A DNA stretch of 64,000 nt from JAVKBW01 sp964352715 (GTDB lineage: Bacteria > Pseudomonadota > Alphaproteobacteria > UBA8366 > Aestuariispiraceae). Positions 9,534 to 17,815 of the stretch are shown piece after piece. The notes under the pieces were generated by a model. That model was given only the letters and a program-made list of their open reading frames with translations, made no database searches and was not told the origin of the DNA. Each line of letters opens with the position of its first letter. Positions within the stretch are counted from its first letter, which is position 1. The stretch spans positions 1-64,000 of the forward strand of contig CAYGSU010000007.1 in assembly GCA_964352715.1 (NCBI GenBank), written 5' to 3'. The position numbers and the translations under genes are program-made.

Positions 9534-10274
9534 TCAGAACAGGCTGACGGTCGCGCCCTTGCGGAAGAAAATGCCATCGATCTGTAGTTGTCTTCGCAAA
9601 TCGGCCGAAAAGCTGGTTTCTGACAGGATGTAGGGTTCGAAACCCTTAGAATCGACCAGGGACAGAATCTCCAGATACGAGGCTTCGCCGTCATACAGCG
9701 GCAGCAACGACATTTCGACCTGCAGACCGGCGATCTTTCCGAAGGTTTCATTCGCCCCTTGCAGAACCTTGAGGTCGTATCCCTGGGTGTCGATTTTCAG
9801 GAATACCCTGTCATCTGGTTTTGCATAGTCGTCATAGATATCGTCCAACCTGCAGACGGTCGTCGGGTGCTCACCGACGATGCGGGTTTTGCGGAAGGCC
9901 GCGTGCATCGACGCATTCGCCGGCATGATGCTGCTGACATCACTGGCCTCGCTTTCGCGGATCGTCGTTTCACCTGCTTCATCGCCAATCGCCATGCGCG
10001 GTGCGATCTGCCAGTTCGGATCCTCTTTCGCCTTTTCCGTCAGCGTCGCATGCGCGCCCGGCAGCGGTTCGAAACTGACGATCCGGCCGGAATAGCCGAG
10101 AGAACGGAACAAATCATGCGACTGGCCGATATTCGCGCCGACATCGAGGATCAGGGACAGCTTCTGGTCGCGCAGCACAGCGCCCAGCTTTTCAGGCGGT
10201 GTCTTCGGACGGTGACGCACCTTGTTGAAGGCACGGCGTATCCAGTACCACCGTTTAATCTGCTCAATATCCAT
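9534..10274 (-). CDS. FkbM-family SAM-dependent methyltransferase
   Basis: A 246-residue class I methyltransferase. The SAM-binding glycine motif LDVGANIGQSHDLF lies at about 40-53. SFEPLPGAHATL carries the acidic ribose-binding residue, and FLKIDTQGYDLKVLQGA (about 165-181) is the diagnostic FkbM segment. Family members O-methylate sugars or polyketide hydroxyls, and in alphaproteobacteria often surface glycans. There is no glycan cluster beside it, so the substrate is unknown. It lies 34 bp downstream of the SLC13 permease on the same strand and may be cotranscribed with it. Confidence 0.88.
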   Translation of the reverse strand: MDIEQIKRWYWIRRAFNKVRHRPKTPPEKLGAVLRDQKLSLILDVGANIGQSHDLFRSLGYSGRIVSFEPLPGAHATLTEKAKEDPNWQIAPRMAIGDEAGETTIRESEASDVSSIMPANASMHAAFRKTRIVGEHPTTVCRLDDIYDDYAKPDDRVFLKIDTQGYDLKVLQGANETFGKIAGLQVEMSLLPLYDGEASYLEILSLVDSKGFEPYILSETSFSADLRRQLQIDGIFFRKGATVSLF

Positions 10275-10308
10275 ATCGATTACTTTGTTATCGGTTAGAA
10301 ATTAACGG

Positions 10309-12147
10309 TTAGAAACCGTAATACCAGGGGGCGAAGGCCGAGAAGGCCAACCAGCACACAATCAATAACGGCGAACCCACCTTAACAAAATCGAAAAATT
10401 TGTAGGAGCCCGGCCCCATCACCAGAAGATTGGTCTGATATCCGACCGGGCTGGCGAATGAACAGTTTGCCGCAAAGATGACCGCGACAGCAAACGCTTC
10501 GGCCGGAACGTTCAGCCCGTGCGCCACGGCTACTGCGATCGGCGTGAACAAAACAGCGGTAGCCTTTGTGGACAGCACATTCGCCAGCACGGCCACCAGC
10601 AGGAAGAAGGCGCTCAACACCCCGGCAGGCCCCATGTCGCCAACCAGATAAAGCATCAAATCGGACAGGAACAACGCGCCACCGGTTTCCTGCATTGCAG
10701 CACCGAGAGCAAAGGCCGCCGCAATCAGGAAAATGATCTTGCCGTCGATCGCCCTGAGAGCCTCAGCCACCGAAATACAGCGGGACAGCACCATCAGCAC
10801 GGCGCCGGCAAGTGCTGATATTTCCGTCGGCAGAAGCTCGGTTGCGGCAAGGCCGACCACGAGACCGAAAATACCGACGGCGCGCAGCGCCAGATGTGTC
10901 CGCGCAAGATTTTCGGCCGACCATTCCATTGCCAGCACATTCTTGTTCTGCCGCAGCGCTTTTATGTGAAGGCGTCGGCCCTGAATCAGAAGAATATCGC
11001 CGGCTTCGATCTGGATTTCCGAAATCGGCTTACGCAGCATACGGGTGCGCCGCTCAATGCCGACGGCGACGCAACGGCCGAGCGCATCGTCATCAATCTC
11101 GCCGAGCTTGCGACCCACCAGATTGCTGGACGGCGTGACCATGACTTCCGCCATCGATTGGCTGCCCCGCCGCCAGAACCGTTCATTGACATCGTCATCC
11201 GGATCCAGGGTCCGGGGATGCAGTTGGGTCGGGTCGTCTCGTACCGCCTCAACCAGACTGTCCCGCGTTGCGGCGATCAGCAGGCGGTCGCCCGCCATCA
11301 GCGCGATTTCGTCAAATGGCGGCAGCATGGTATTTTCCCGGCGGTAAACCGACAGCACCGTCACATCCGAAATTTCCGGGAAAAACCCCGCAACAGAGCG
11401 CATGCCATCGAACCGGCTGCCTTCGGTAACAGTCAGCTCCGCCGTGAAATGCTTTCCGCTTCCGCCGTCCTCGGTATCACTTGGTTTGCGTTCCGGCAAA
11501 AGGCGCGGCGCGATGAATAACAGATACAGCATGCCGACTGCAGCGATAACCAGCCCGGGAATCGTGAATGAGAAGAAACCAATCCGCTCCTCGCCTAGCG
11601 CGACAAGCTCGTTTGCGACCAACAGGTTGGTTGAGGACCCGATCAGGGTGGTCATGCCGCCGAGGATCGCGGCATAGGACAGCGGCATCATATAGCGGCT
11701 TGCCGGCCGGCCGGACTGGTTAGCCAGCGACTGCATGATCGGGATGAAAATTACCACGACCGGAATATTGTTGAGCAATGCAGAGGTAAACAGCACAACA
11801 ATCAGCGCAATCGCCGCCGCAGCACCCGGGCTTCCCTTCGCCGCCTCATGAACCAGAACCGCAACCCGGTCCAGCACACCTGTTTTCGACAACCCTTCGC
11901 CTAGCACGAGCAGGGCCAGAACCGTCAGCAGGGCCGGACTCGCGAAGCCTGCCAGCAGAACTGTGGCGGACAGGGCATTGCCGCCATCGTCCTCGATGAC
12001 AGGTGAAAAATGAAAGAAGATCAGAAGGGCGCAGATTGCACCGAAAGACGTTACTTCAAGCGGCAGCTTTTCTGTCGCGTAAAGTGCCAGCGTCGAAATG
12101 ATGACCGTGAATACAGCCAGCATCTGGAGCGAAATATCGATTTCCAT
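10309..12147 (-). CDS. SLC13/DASS-type permease with RCK_C (TrkA-C) domains
   Basis: About 612 residues with roughly 11-12 membrane helices split into two halves by a soluble insert (about 205-400). The insert carries two TrkA-C-like modules, recognisable by the repeated pattern ending in DRLLIAATRDSL and GDILLIQGRRLHIKAL. This architecture is typical of bacterial sodium-coupled anion (sulfate, di- or tricarboxylate) carriers of the SLC13 superfamily. The TrkA-C modules may sense a ligand. I chose ATG 12147 (MEIDIS); ATG 12171 and TTG 12180 are in frame. The substrate cannot be read from the sequence. Confidence 0.88.
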   Translation of the reverse strand: MEIDISLQMLAVFTVIISTLALYATEKLPLEVTSFGAICALLIFFHFSPVIEDDGGNALSATVLLAGFASPALLTVLALLVLGEGLSKTGVLDRVAVLVHEAAKGSPGAAAAIALIVVLFTSALLNNIPVVVIFIPIMQSLANQSGRPASRYMMPLSYAAILGGMTTLIGSSTNLLVANELVALGEERIGFFSFTIPGLVIAAVGMLYLLFIAPRLLPERKPSDTEDGGSGKHFTAELTVTEGSRFDGMRSVAGFFPEISDVTVLSVYRRENTMLPPFDEIALMAGDRLLIAATRDSLVEAVRDDPTQLHPRTLDPDDDVNERFWRRGSQSMAEVMVTPSSNLVGRKLGEIDDDALGRCVAVGIERRTRMLRKPISEIQIEAGDILLIQGRRLHIKALRQNKNVLAMEWSAENLARTHLALRAVGIFGLVVGLAATELLPTEISALAGAVLMVLSRCISVAEALRAIDGKIIFLIAAAFALGAAMQETGGALFLSDLMLYLVGDMGPAGVLSAFFLLVAVLANVLSTKATAVLFTPIAVAVAHGLNVPAEAFAVAVIFAANCSFASPVGYQTNLLVMGPGSYKFFDFVKVGSPLLIVCWLAFSAFAPWYYGF

Positions 12148-12306
12148 ACAGTCGACCTGGCCCCGAAACATCAATGCCAATGCCGGCTATCTCGTCGCAG
12201 TGCAGCGCCGAGTGCAAGCTGAATTCTTGCTTCTTATAGATGCTGTCAAGGAATGACGGCAACACCGCCATGGATTTAACCGGTAAACAGGCCGCCGTTT
12301 AATCGG

Positions 12307-12747
12307 CTAGCGATCCGATCCGCCCTGTGTGGTATTGATACCGGTGCCGGAAGAGCCGGTTCCGCTCAAGCCACTGCCCGACGAGCCACTGCCCGACGAG
12401 CCGCTTCCAACGCCATTGCCACCACTGCCGCTGCTGCTGCCGCCGTTTCCGCCGCTTCTGCCACCGCCATCATTGCCGCCGCCGCCGCTGCCGCTGTTTC
12501 CACCGCCATCACTGCCACCGCCGCCGCCACCACCGCCGCCGGTCGCACCTGAGCGACCGCCGTTTCCGCCACCGTTTCCGCCACCGTTTCCGCCGCCATT
12601 GCCATTACCTTTGGCATAGGCAGCCGAAATCCCGGCAGAATCGATTGAAAGATCCACCACAACAGGACCCGCAAAGGTAAGGATGCCCGCGAGCGCTACC
12701 GCGCCGAGCAGTGTTTTGCGTCTGTTGTTGTAAACCTTGTTCAACAC
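12307..12747 (-). CDS. Exported Gly/Ser-rich low-complexity protein
   Basis: A 146-residue product from a GTG start (an AGGTGG ribosome site sits about 11 bases upstream). Residues 1-45 form a signal peptide: basic NNRRK, a hydrophobic core LLGAVALAGILTFAG, and a cleavage-like AAYA-KG. The rest is almost entirely Gly, Ser and Asn, with NGGG and SGSG tracts and short DNA-level repeats (12340-12600). It is presumably a disordered, secreted or periplasmic linker-like protein. I recognise no family. The clean signal peptide argues that it is a gene and not just GC-rich repeat DNA, but the reverse strand is also open, so confidence is moderate. Confidence 0.6.
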   Translation of the reverse strand: MLNKVYNNRRKTLLGAVALAGILTFAGPVVVDLSIDSAGISAAYAKGNGNGGGNGGGNGGGNGGRSGATGGGGGGGGGSDGGGNSGSGGGGNDGGGRSGGNGGSSSGSGGNGVGSGSSGSGSSGSGLSGTGSSGTGINTTQGGSDR

Positions 12748-13078
12748 GGTTCAGAAACCACCTTTGCGGAGCCGTTAATAAAATGCGAATGCATATTATA
12801 ATAAGCCGCATTGCACATGATGCCTGTGTCCGGCATCACATATGCTTTGCATTTTATTTCGTTGTCTTTCTATGGAACCGTCCGCGCGTTTCGACGCGGT
12901 CAGCCATTGGTCTATAGTATACACTGCAAAGAAAATGTTAACAACCAGACACAAAGTCAAGAAATCGTCGATGGACACTTCCCGATAAATTTGTGGTGAT
13001 GTGCAAATGATGCGGAGCCGCCCGGTCTAAAACGTCAGAAAACAGCGATTTTTTGAAAAAAGCGCACCAGAGGAAACC
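12748..13078. other. 331-bp divergent intergenic region
   Basis: AT-rich spacer between the Gly-rich gene (minus) and the sensor kinase (plus). It holds the minus-strand promoter described separately and a palindromic ATTATAAT near 12800. An AGAGGAA ribosome site ends it, just before the GTG at 13079. I see no convincing ORF in it. A small RNA cannot be ruled out because the minus-strand promoter lies about 160 bases from the nearest start codon. Confidence 0.5.
12916..12944 (-). promoter_or_regulatory. Candidate sigma70-type promoter for the Gly-rich gene
   Basis: On the minus strand TTGTTA (12944-12939) and TATACT (12921-12916) are 17 bases apart, a strong match to the consensus. Transcription would start near 12909 and give a leader of about 160 bases before the GTG at 12747. 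The boxes are seen; the transcript is inferred. Confidence 0.5.
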
Positions 13079-14665
13079 GTGGATCACCAAACTCAATTTA
13101 AACAGCAGTTGATCCGCGATTTCATGGTGCCGTTTACCCTCGTGCTGGTTGTCAGCGTGATTCTGATCGGCGGACTTGTTGCCCTATCAAAGCGCAGCCA
13201 GGAACGCGTTGCCGAAGAAAGTTCGCTGCATCTGGCGCGTTCTGTGCTGGAAGACATGGAACGCCGGCTGGCCGATCAGCTGCTCGATTATAGTTACTGG
13301 GACGATGCTGTCGAAAACCTTGTCACGCATTTCGACCCTAACTGGGCGGACAACAATGTCGGCATATACATGAACCAGCGTTTCGAGATATCGGCGAGCT
13401 ATGTTCTCGACCAGAATAACACACCGATCTACGGGATGGATGCCGGCAACCGAACAAATGAAAATCCGTTTCAACGGTTTCAGGGCGGCCTGGAGGATAT
13501 CGTTGACCGGGCGCGCCAGACAGACCCGACCAAGCCGCCGGTCACCGCCTCCGGCTACGTTACCGACGGCAACGACATCCATATTGCCGGCGCCAGCGTT
13601 CTGACGCGTTTTCCTGACGGCGACGACCAATCACAGGTCATCGCAACCAGATCCGTGCTGATCTATGTACGCTCTTTCGACAAGAGGCTGCTGGCCGAAC
13701 TTTCGCATAACTATCTGCTGAAAGACCTGCGGACGATTACGGACCCGGAAAACATCGCCACGGTCGGGCTACCCCTGTATGCCGACAACGGCATGCCGAT
13801 CGGTTTTTTGACCTGGCGGCTCGATTCGCCGGCCCGCAAGATGATGACCTGGCTTCTGCCCCTGATTGTCGGCGTCATGCTGGTATTCGCCGCGACGTCG
13901 TACATCTTCTTCAAACGTATGCAGAGAACGGCCGAAACCCTTTACAATGCAAAGGAGGAAGCCGAATCGGCCAGCAAACAGAAATCGAAATTCCTGTCAT
14001 CGATGAGCCATGAATTCCGGACGCCGCTAAACGCCATCCTCGGTTTCAGTGATCTGATGCGGCGGCAGAAATTCGGGCCCCTCGGCTCTGAACGATACGA
14101 GCAATATGCCGAATTCGTGCACAGCAGCGGCCAGCACATGCTGACCCTGGTCAACGATGTGCTGGATATGGCCGCGATTGAGGCGGGACGACACCCTATC
14201 ATCAAGGAACCGGTTCACATCCAGCCTCTGATCCAAAAAAGCATTCAGACCGTGCAACCGATGGCCGACGCCAAAAAACTGTCGCTCACCGCATCGTTTC
14301 CCGAGAATCTTCCGAAAATTGTGGTCGACCGCCGGTCTTTCGTTCAGGTCATCCTCAATGCCCTGTCGAATTCGATCAAGTTCACCAAACACGGCGGCTT
14401 CATCTCGGTCTCCGCCGATCAGACCGGGCAGTGGGTTACCATTGCGATTGTCGATACCGGCATCGGCATTCCGGCGCATATCATTCCGCACATCACGAAA
14501 CCGTTCGCGCAGGGGCATTCGAATTCGAATGTCACGCAGGATGGGACCGGCCTGGGCCTGTCGATCGCGAAGTCGCTCATCGAGGCCAATGACGGCATGC
14601 TTTCAATTGAAAGCGAAGTCGGCAAGGGAACATCGCTCTTCATCACGTTCCCCACCGAAGCATAG
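13079..14665 (+). CDS. CHASE4-type sensor histidine kinase
   Basis: A 528-residue inner-membrane kinase. TM1 is at about 18-38; a periplasmic CHASE4-like domain follows (about 55-240, with YSYWDDAVENLV); TM2 is at about 258-280. The HisKA H-box SHEFRTPLNAILGFSDLM has its phospho-accepting His near 310. The HATPase domain carries an N-box (NALSNSIKF), a G1 box (DTGIGIP, near 460) and a G2 box (GTGLGLS). The GTG start is supported by AGAGGAA 5 bases upstream. No response regulator is next to it, so its partner is unknown. The divergent Gly-rich gene could be a target, which is only a guess. Confidence 0.9.
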   Translation: MDHQTQFKQQLIRDFMVPFTLVLVVSVILIGGLVALSKRSQERVAEESSLHLARSVLEDMERRLADQLLDYSYWDDAVENLVTHFDPNWADNNVGIYMNQRFEISASYVLDQNNTPIYGMDAGNRTNENPFQRFQGGLEDIVDRARQTDPTKPPVTASGYVTDGNDIHIAGASVLTRFPDGDDQSQVIATRSVLIYVRSFDKRLLAELSHNYLLKDLRTITDPENIATVGLPLYADNGMPIGFLTWRLDSPARKMMTWLLPLIVGVMLVFAATSYIFFKRMQRTAETLYNAKEEAESASKQKSKFLSSMSHEFRTPLNAILGFSDLMRRQKFGPLGSERYEQYAEFVHSSGQHMLTLVNDVLDMAAIEAGRHPIIKEPVHIQPLIQKSIQTVQPMADAKKLSLTASFPENLPKIVVDRRSFVQVILNALSNSIKFTKHGGFISVSADQTGQWVTIAIVDTGIGIPAHIIPHITKPFAQGHSNSNVTQDGTGLGLSIAKSLIEANDGMLSIESEVGKGTSLFITFPTEA

Positions 14666-14691
14666 GCCTGAAGCGGGACTCGATCAGAAAA

Positions 14692-15339
14692 TCATCGCTC
14701 GGTCTTGCAGTGTTTCAGCAATTCAGCCGCCAGCGTGCGTATTTCGGCAGCAGCAACGCTTCTCGGCCTGCTTTCCAAGGCCGTCAGGCCTTCCGCCATT
14801 GATTCCGCGAATGCGACCCGATTCCCGACTGTCGTTTTCGCCACATCCACGCCGAGTTTATTCAGGCGTTCGATCATTCGGGCCGTCAGGCTTGCCCGTG
14901 GCGGCACACGGTTGAGCACGACCATGACCGCAGACTTTTCCTTTTCCGCCATATCCAGTGTCGGTTGCGTGGCCCATACATCCATCGGGCTGGGCTGGGA
15001 CGGAACAACCACCAGATCTGCGGCGCGCACCGCGATCTTGGATTCGGTTTCGGCATGCGGCGGACTGTCGATAATGACGATATCATGGTCGCGGCAGACC
15101 GCATCGACCGTGGTCTTGGTCCGCCAGCCCGTGACCGAATGGAACGTCAGACCCGATTTTTCCGGCGTCAGCGTTTCTTCGCGCATGTCATACCAGGCGG
15201 TCAGGCTTCCCTGCGGATCGATGTCGATCAACGCGACACTTTTTTTCTGTCTTGCCCAGCAAACAGCCAGATGCGCGGCCAGTGTGGACTTGCCCGCCCC
15301 GCCTTTTTGTTGTGCGACCGTGATTACGCGACCCACCAT
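14692..15339 (-). CDS. Orphan ParA/Soj-type ATPase
   Basis: A 215-residue P-loop ATPase with the deviant Walker A QKGGAGKST at about 10-18, the Walker A' region VALIDIDPQGS, and Walker B IVIIDSPPH. These mark the MinD/ParA family, whose ATP-dependent dimers bind DNA or membrane to position cargo. It has no N-terminal HTH and no parB neighbour, so it is not the chromosome-segregation pair. Orphans of this kind position carboxysomes, chemoreceptor arrays, PHB granules or plasmids. The cargo cannot be deduced here. It converges on the sensor kinase gene, with only 26 bp between them. Confidence 0.88.
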   Translation of the reverse strand: MVGRVITVAQQKGGAGKSTLAAHLAVCWARQKKSVALIDIDPQGSLTAWYDMREETLTPEKSGLTFHSVTGWRTKTTVDAVCRDHDIVIIDSPPHAETESKIAVRAADLVVVPSQPSPMDVWATQPTLDMAEKEKSAVMVVLNRVPPRASLTARMIERLNKLGVDVAKTTVGNRVAFAESMAEGLTALESRPRSVAAAEIRTLAAELLKHCKTER

Positions 15340-15363
15340 TGCAGACCTCTTTCAGCACACTAT

Positions 15364-15375
15364 TGCTGCATTGCA
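15364..15375. promoter_or_regulatory. TGCTGCATTGCA motif upstream of the ParA-type gene (copy 1)
   Basis: This 12-mer lies 25 bp upstream of the ParA-type start and recurs exactly at 22281-22292 upstream of the XRE gene. It sits inside ATTGCTGCATTGCAAT, which has 5-bp inverted arms. TGC-rich sites of similar look are bound by the PHB regulator PhaR in alphaproteobacteria. Any such link here is a guess. Confidence 0.25.
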
Positions 15376-15459
15376 ATATCGCACTCGCAACATGCCAGCG
15401 CAAGGTGTCTTTACCGAGCGTCCTTGCGGCTTGCGTGTGAAAATGCTGAATACGATTCC

Positions 15460-16416
15460 ATGACCAATCATAGTCACATCATGACCGAAATGGACAAGGC
15501 TGGAATCGAACGGGCGGCCCGTTTACTGAAAGCTGGCGATATTGTCGCCTTTCCGACGGAAACCGTATACGGGCTGGGCGCGGACGCCACCAATGATACG
15601 GCTGTCGCCCGCATTTTCGAGGCAAAGGACCGGCCGCAGTTCAATCCGCTGATTGTTCATTTCAGCACGGTCGAGGCAGTCTGGGCGGAAACCGTTGCTA
15701 CCGATTTGGCGCGAACGCTGGCGGCCGCCTTCTGGCCCGGCCCTCTGACCCTGGTGCTGGCGCGGTCGGAAACCTGTCGTCTGTCGCCTCTGGTCAGCGC
15801 CGGGCTGGACAGCGTTGCTGTGCGCGTCCCCGCCCATGCCGGGGCGCAGACGCTTCTGCAGGCTGCCGGCACGCCGATCGCAGCACCCAGTGCGAATCGA
15901 TCAGGCGCCATTTCTCCGACCAGCGCGGACCACGTTCTTGCCAGCCTCGGCAACCGGGTGCCGCTTATCCTCGACGGTGGTTCCTGCACCGTCGGCGTTG
16001 AATCGACGATTGTCGATGCAACCTGCGACCCGCCCGTCATCCTGCGGCCAGGCGGCGTATCAATGGAGGCTCTGAAAGACGTGATCGGCAACATTGCCGC
16101 CGCTCTTGGTAGCGCGGAAGACGCACCGAAAGCGCCCGGACAACTTCTCAGTCACTATGCCCCGGAGGCAAGGGTCCGGCTCGCAGCCACATCGGTGCGG
16201 GATGGTGAATTACTGTTGGGATTTGGGCAGGTTTCAGAGGCAACGTTCAATCTCAGCCCGTCAGGCGACCTGCTGGAAGCGGCAGCGAACCTGTTCGCGA
16301 TGCTGCACAAGGCCGATGCGATGCGTCCAGCATGCATTGCCGTATCACCGATCCCCGAGCGTGGACTCGGAAGGGCGATTAATGACCGTCTGCGCCGAGC
16401 GGCATCTCCACGCTAG
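15460..16416 (+). CDS. L-threonylcarbamoyladenylate synthase, Sua5 type
   Basis: Makes threonylcarbamoyl-AMP from threonine, bicarbonate and ATP for the t6A37 modification of ANN-decoding tRNAs. The 318 residues have the YrdC domain first (PTETVYGLGADA, the KDRPQFNPLIVH basic motif, and SANRSGAISPT) and then the smaller Sua5 domain (GQLLSHYAPEARV, near 228-240). This makes it the two-domain Sua5/TsaC2 form instead of the short TsaC. Starts at 15460 and 15481 are both in frame and neither has a clear ribosome site, so the N-terminus is uncertain by 7 residues. Confidence 0.93.
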   Translation: MTNHSHIMTEMDKAGIERAARLLKAGDIVAFPTETVYGLGADATNDTAVARIFEAKDRPQFNPLIVHFSTVEAVWAETVATDLARTLAAAFWPGPLTLVLARSETCRLSPLVSAGLDSVAVRVPAHAGAQTLLQAAGTPIAAPSANRSGAISPTSADHVLASLGNRVPLILDGGSCTVGVESTIVDATCDPPVILRPGGVSMEALKDVIGNIAAALGSAEDAPKAPGQLLSHYAPEARVRLAATSVRDGELLLGFGQVSEATFNLSPSGDLLEAAANLFAMLHKADAMRPACIAVSPIPERGLGRAINDRLRRAASPR

Positions 16417-16421
16417 TTAAA

Positions 16422-16459
16422 ACGCTATATCGGACCGCTTTTGTTCGATATATCAGCGT
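16422..16459. terminator. Imperfect inverted repeat after the Sua5-type gene
   Basis: ACGCTATATCG (16422-16432) pairs with CGATATATCAGCGT (16446-16459) apart from a small bulge, around a T-rich loop. It sits directly behind the gene that ends at 16416. There is no clear T-run after the stem, so it may be a weak terminator, an RNA-stabilising hairpin or an nhaA regulatory element. Confidence 0.3.
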
Positions 16460-16537
16460 CAAACCTTGCGTTACCGCGACTACGCCCCACTTTAATCACG
16501 GAAAATGTGAATTGGTCACTAGGGACGGGGGAACCGG

Positions 16538-17719
16538 ATGCCGCTGCAGAAAATCAAGGAATTCTTCAATTTTGACGCCGCAGGCGGCATGTTTCTTATC
16601 GGCGCCTCTGTCTTGGCCCTCATTATTGCGAATTCGCCGGCAACGGATCTTTACACTGCATTTCTCAACATTCCCGTCGCCGTTCAGGTTGGCGCCCTGG
16701 AAATCGACAAAGCGCTGATTCTGTGGATCAACGACGGATTGATGGCGATTTTCTTCCTTCTCGTCGGGTTGGAAATCAAACGCGAAATCATGGAAGGCGA
16801 CCTGTCAGAACGGTCGAAGGCGGTTCTTCCGGTTGCCGCGGCGATCGGCGGCATGGTAGCCCCGGCGGCAATCTATGCATTCCTGAACATCAACAATCCC
16901 GTTGCGCTGAACGGCTGGGCCATCCCTGCCGCCACCGATATTGCTTTTGCGCTCGGTATTCTGGCGCTGGTCGGCTCAAGAGCACCCGTCTCGCTGAAGG
17001 TATTCCTGACCGCAGTGGCCATTATCGACGACCTTGGCGCGATTCTGATTATCGCCTTCTTCTACACGGAAAACCTGTCTTTGGTTTCGCTGGGTCTGGC
17101 GGCTGTCGGGGTTATCGGGCTTATCTTGTTGAACTGGTTTAACGTCACGCGGATCAGCGCTTATGTGCTGGTCGGTGTGTTTCTATGGATCTGCGTGCTG
17201 AAATCGGGCGTGCACGCCACCCTGGCCGGTGTGGTTGTGGCGCTGGCTATACCGCTGAAGGCAGAGGACGAAGACGGCCATTCGCCGCTGCTGCATCTGG
17301 AACATACGCTGCAGCCGTGGGTCGCCTTTTTGATCCTGCCGATATTCGGCTTTGCGAATGCCGGTGTTTCCTTCGCCGGTATGGGGTTCGAAAGTTTCAA
17401 GCATCCGGTAACGCTGGGGATTATCCTCGGCCTGATGATCGGCAAGATGGTCGGCGTTTTCGGCGCAACCTGGCTTGCCGTGAAGTCCGGCATGGCGAAA
17501 CGGCCTGACGGTGCGAACTGGCTTCAGATCTATGGCGTCTCCTGCCTGTGCGGTATCGGCTTCACGATGAGCCTGTTCATCGGCAACCTGGCCTTCAGCG
17601 ATCCTGAATACGGGTCGGCGATCAGGCTGGGCGTCTTGTCCGGCTCTGCCGTCATGGCGACGATCGGGTTCCTGCTGCTGCGGTTTGGCCCGGGAAACGG
17701 AAAAACCGAGACAGCATAG
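16538..17719 (+). CDS. nhaA: Na+/H+ antiporter NhaA
   Basis: Inner-membrane antiporter that exchanges cytoplasmic sodium for protons and supports pH and salt tolerance. The 393 residues match the family length and about 12 helices are visible. The ion-binding aspartate pair appears in AVAIIDDLGAILIIAFFY (about 155-172), and the GLEIKREIMEGDLS loop and GIGFTMSLFIGNLAF helix are typical. A GGGGGAA ribosome site precedes the ATG. It is a single gene, consistent with a marine or salt-exposed habitat. Confidence 0.96.
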   Translation: MPLQKIKEFFNFDAAGGMFLIGASVLALIIANSPATDLYTAFLNIPVAVQVGALEIDKALILWINDGLMAIFFLLVGLEIKREIMEGDLSERSKAVLPVAAAIGGMVAPAAIYAFLNINNPVALNGWAIPAATDIAFALGILALVGSRAPVSLKVFLTAVAIIDDLGAILIIAFFYTENLSLVSLGLAAVGVIGLILLNWFNVTRISAYVLVGVFLWICVLKSGVHATLAGVVVALAIPLKAEDEDGHSPLLHLEHTLQPWVAFLILPIFGFANAGVSFAGMGFESFKHPVTLGIILGLMIGKMVGVFGATWLAVKSGMAKRPDGANWLQIYGVSCLCGIGFTMSLFIGNLAFSDPEYGSAIRLGVLSGSAVMATIGFLLLRFGPGNGKTETA

Positions 17720-17815
17720 GGCGACAGCCGGCAGGGTGAGCGCCACAGAGCTGAACGGTAAAACAACCCGTTCCTTTTCTTGCACCTTATCAGGCTGCAT
17801 CGTACACATTTGCGC

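Noticed and set aside
12329..12619. Pro/Leu-rich open frame on the plus strand opposite the Gly-rich gene
   Set aside because: It is the reverse reading of the GGC/GGT repeats; it has no signal peptide or upstream ribosome site, unlike the minus-strand frame.
12880..12900. Third copy of the dispersed repeat (shares GCGCGTTTCGAC)
   Set aside because: Only one 12-base block matches and the remaining ordered blocks are absent.
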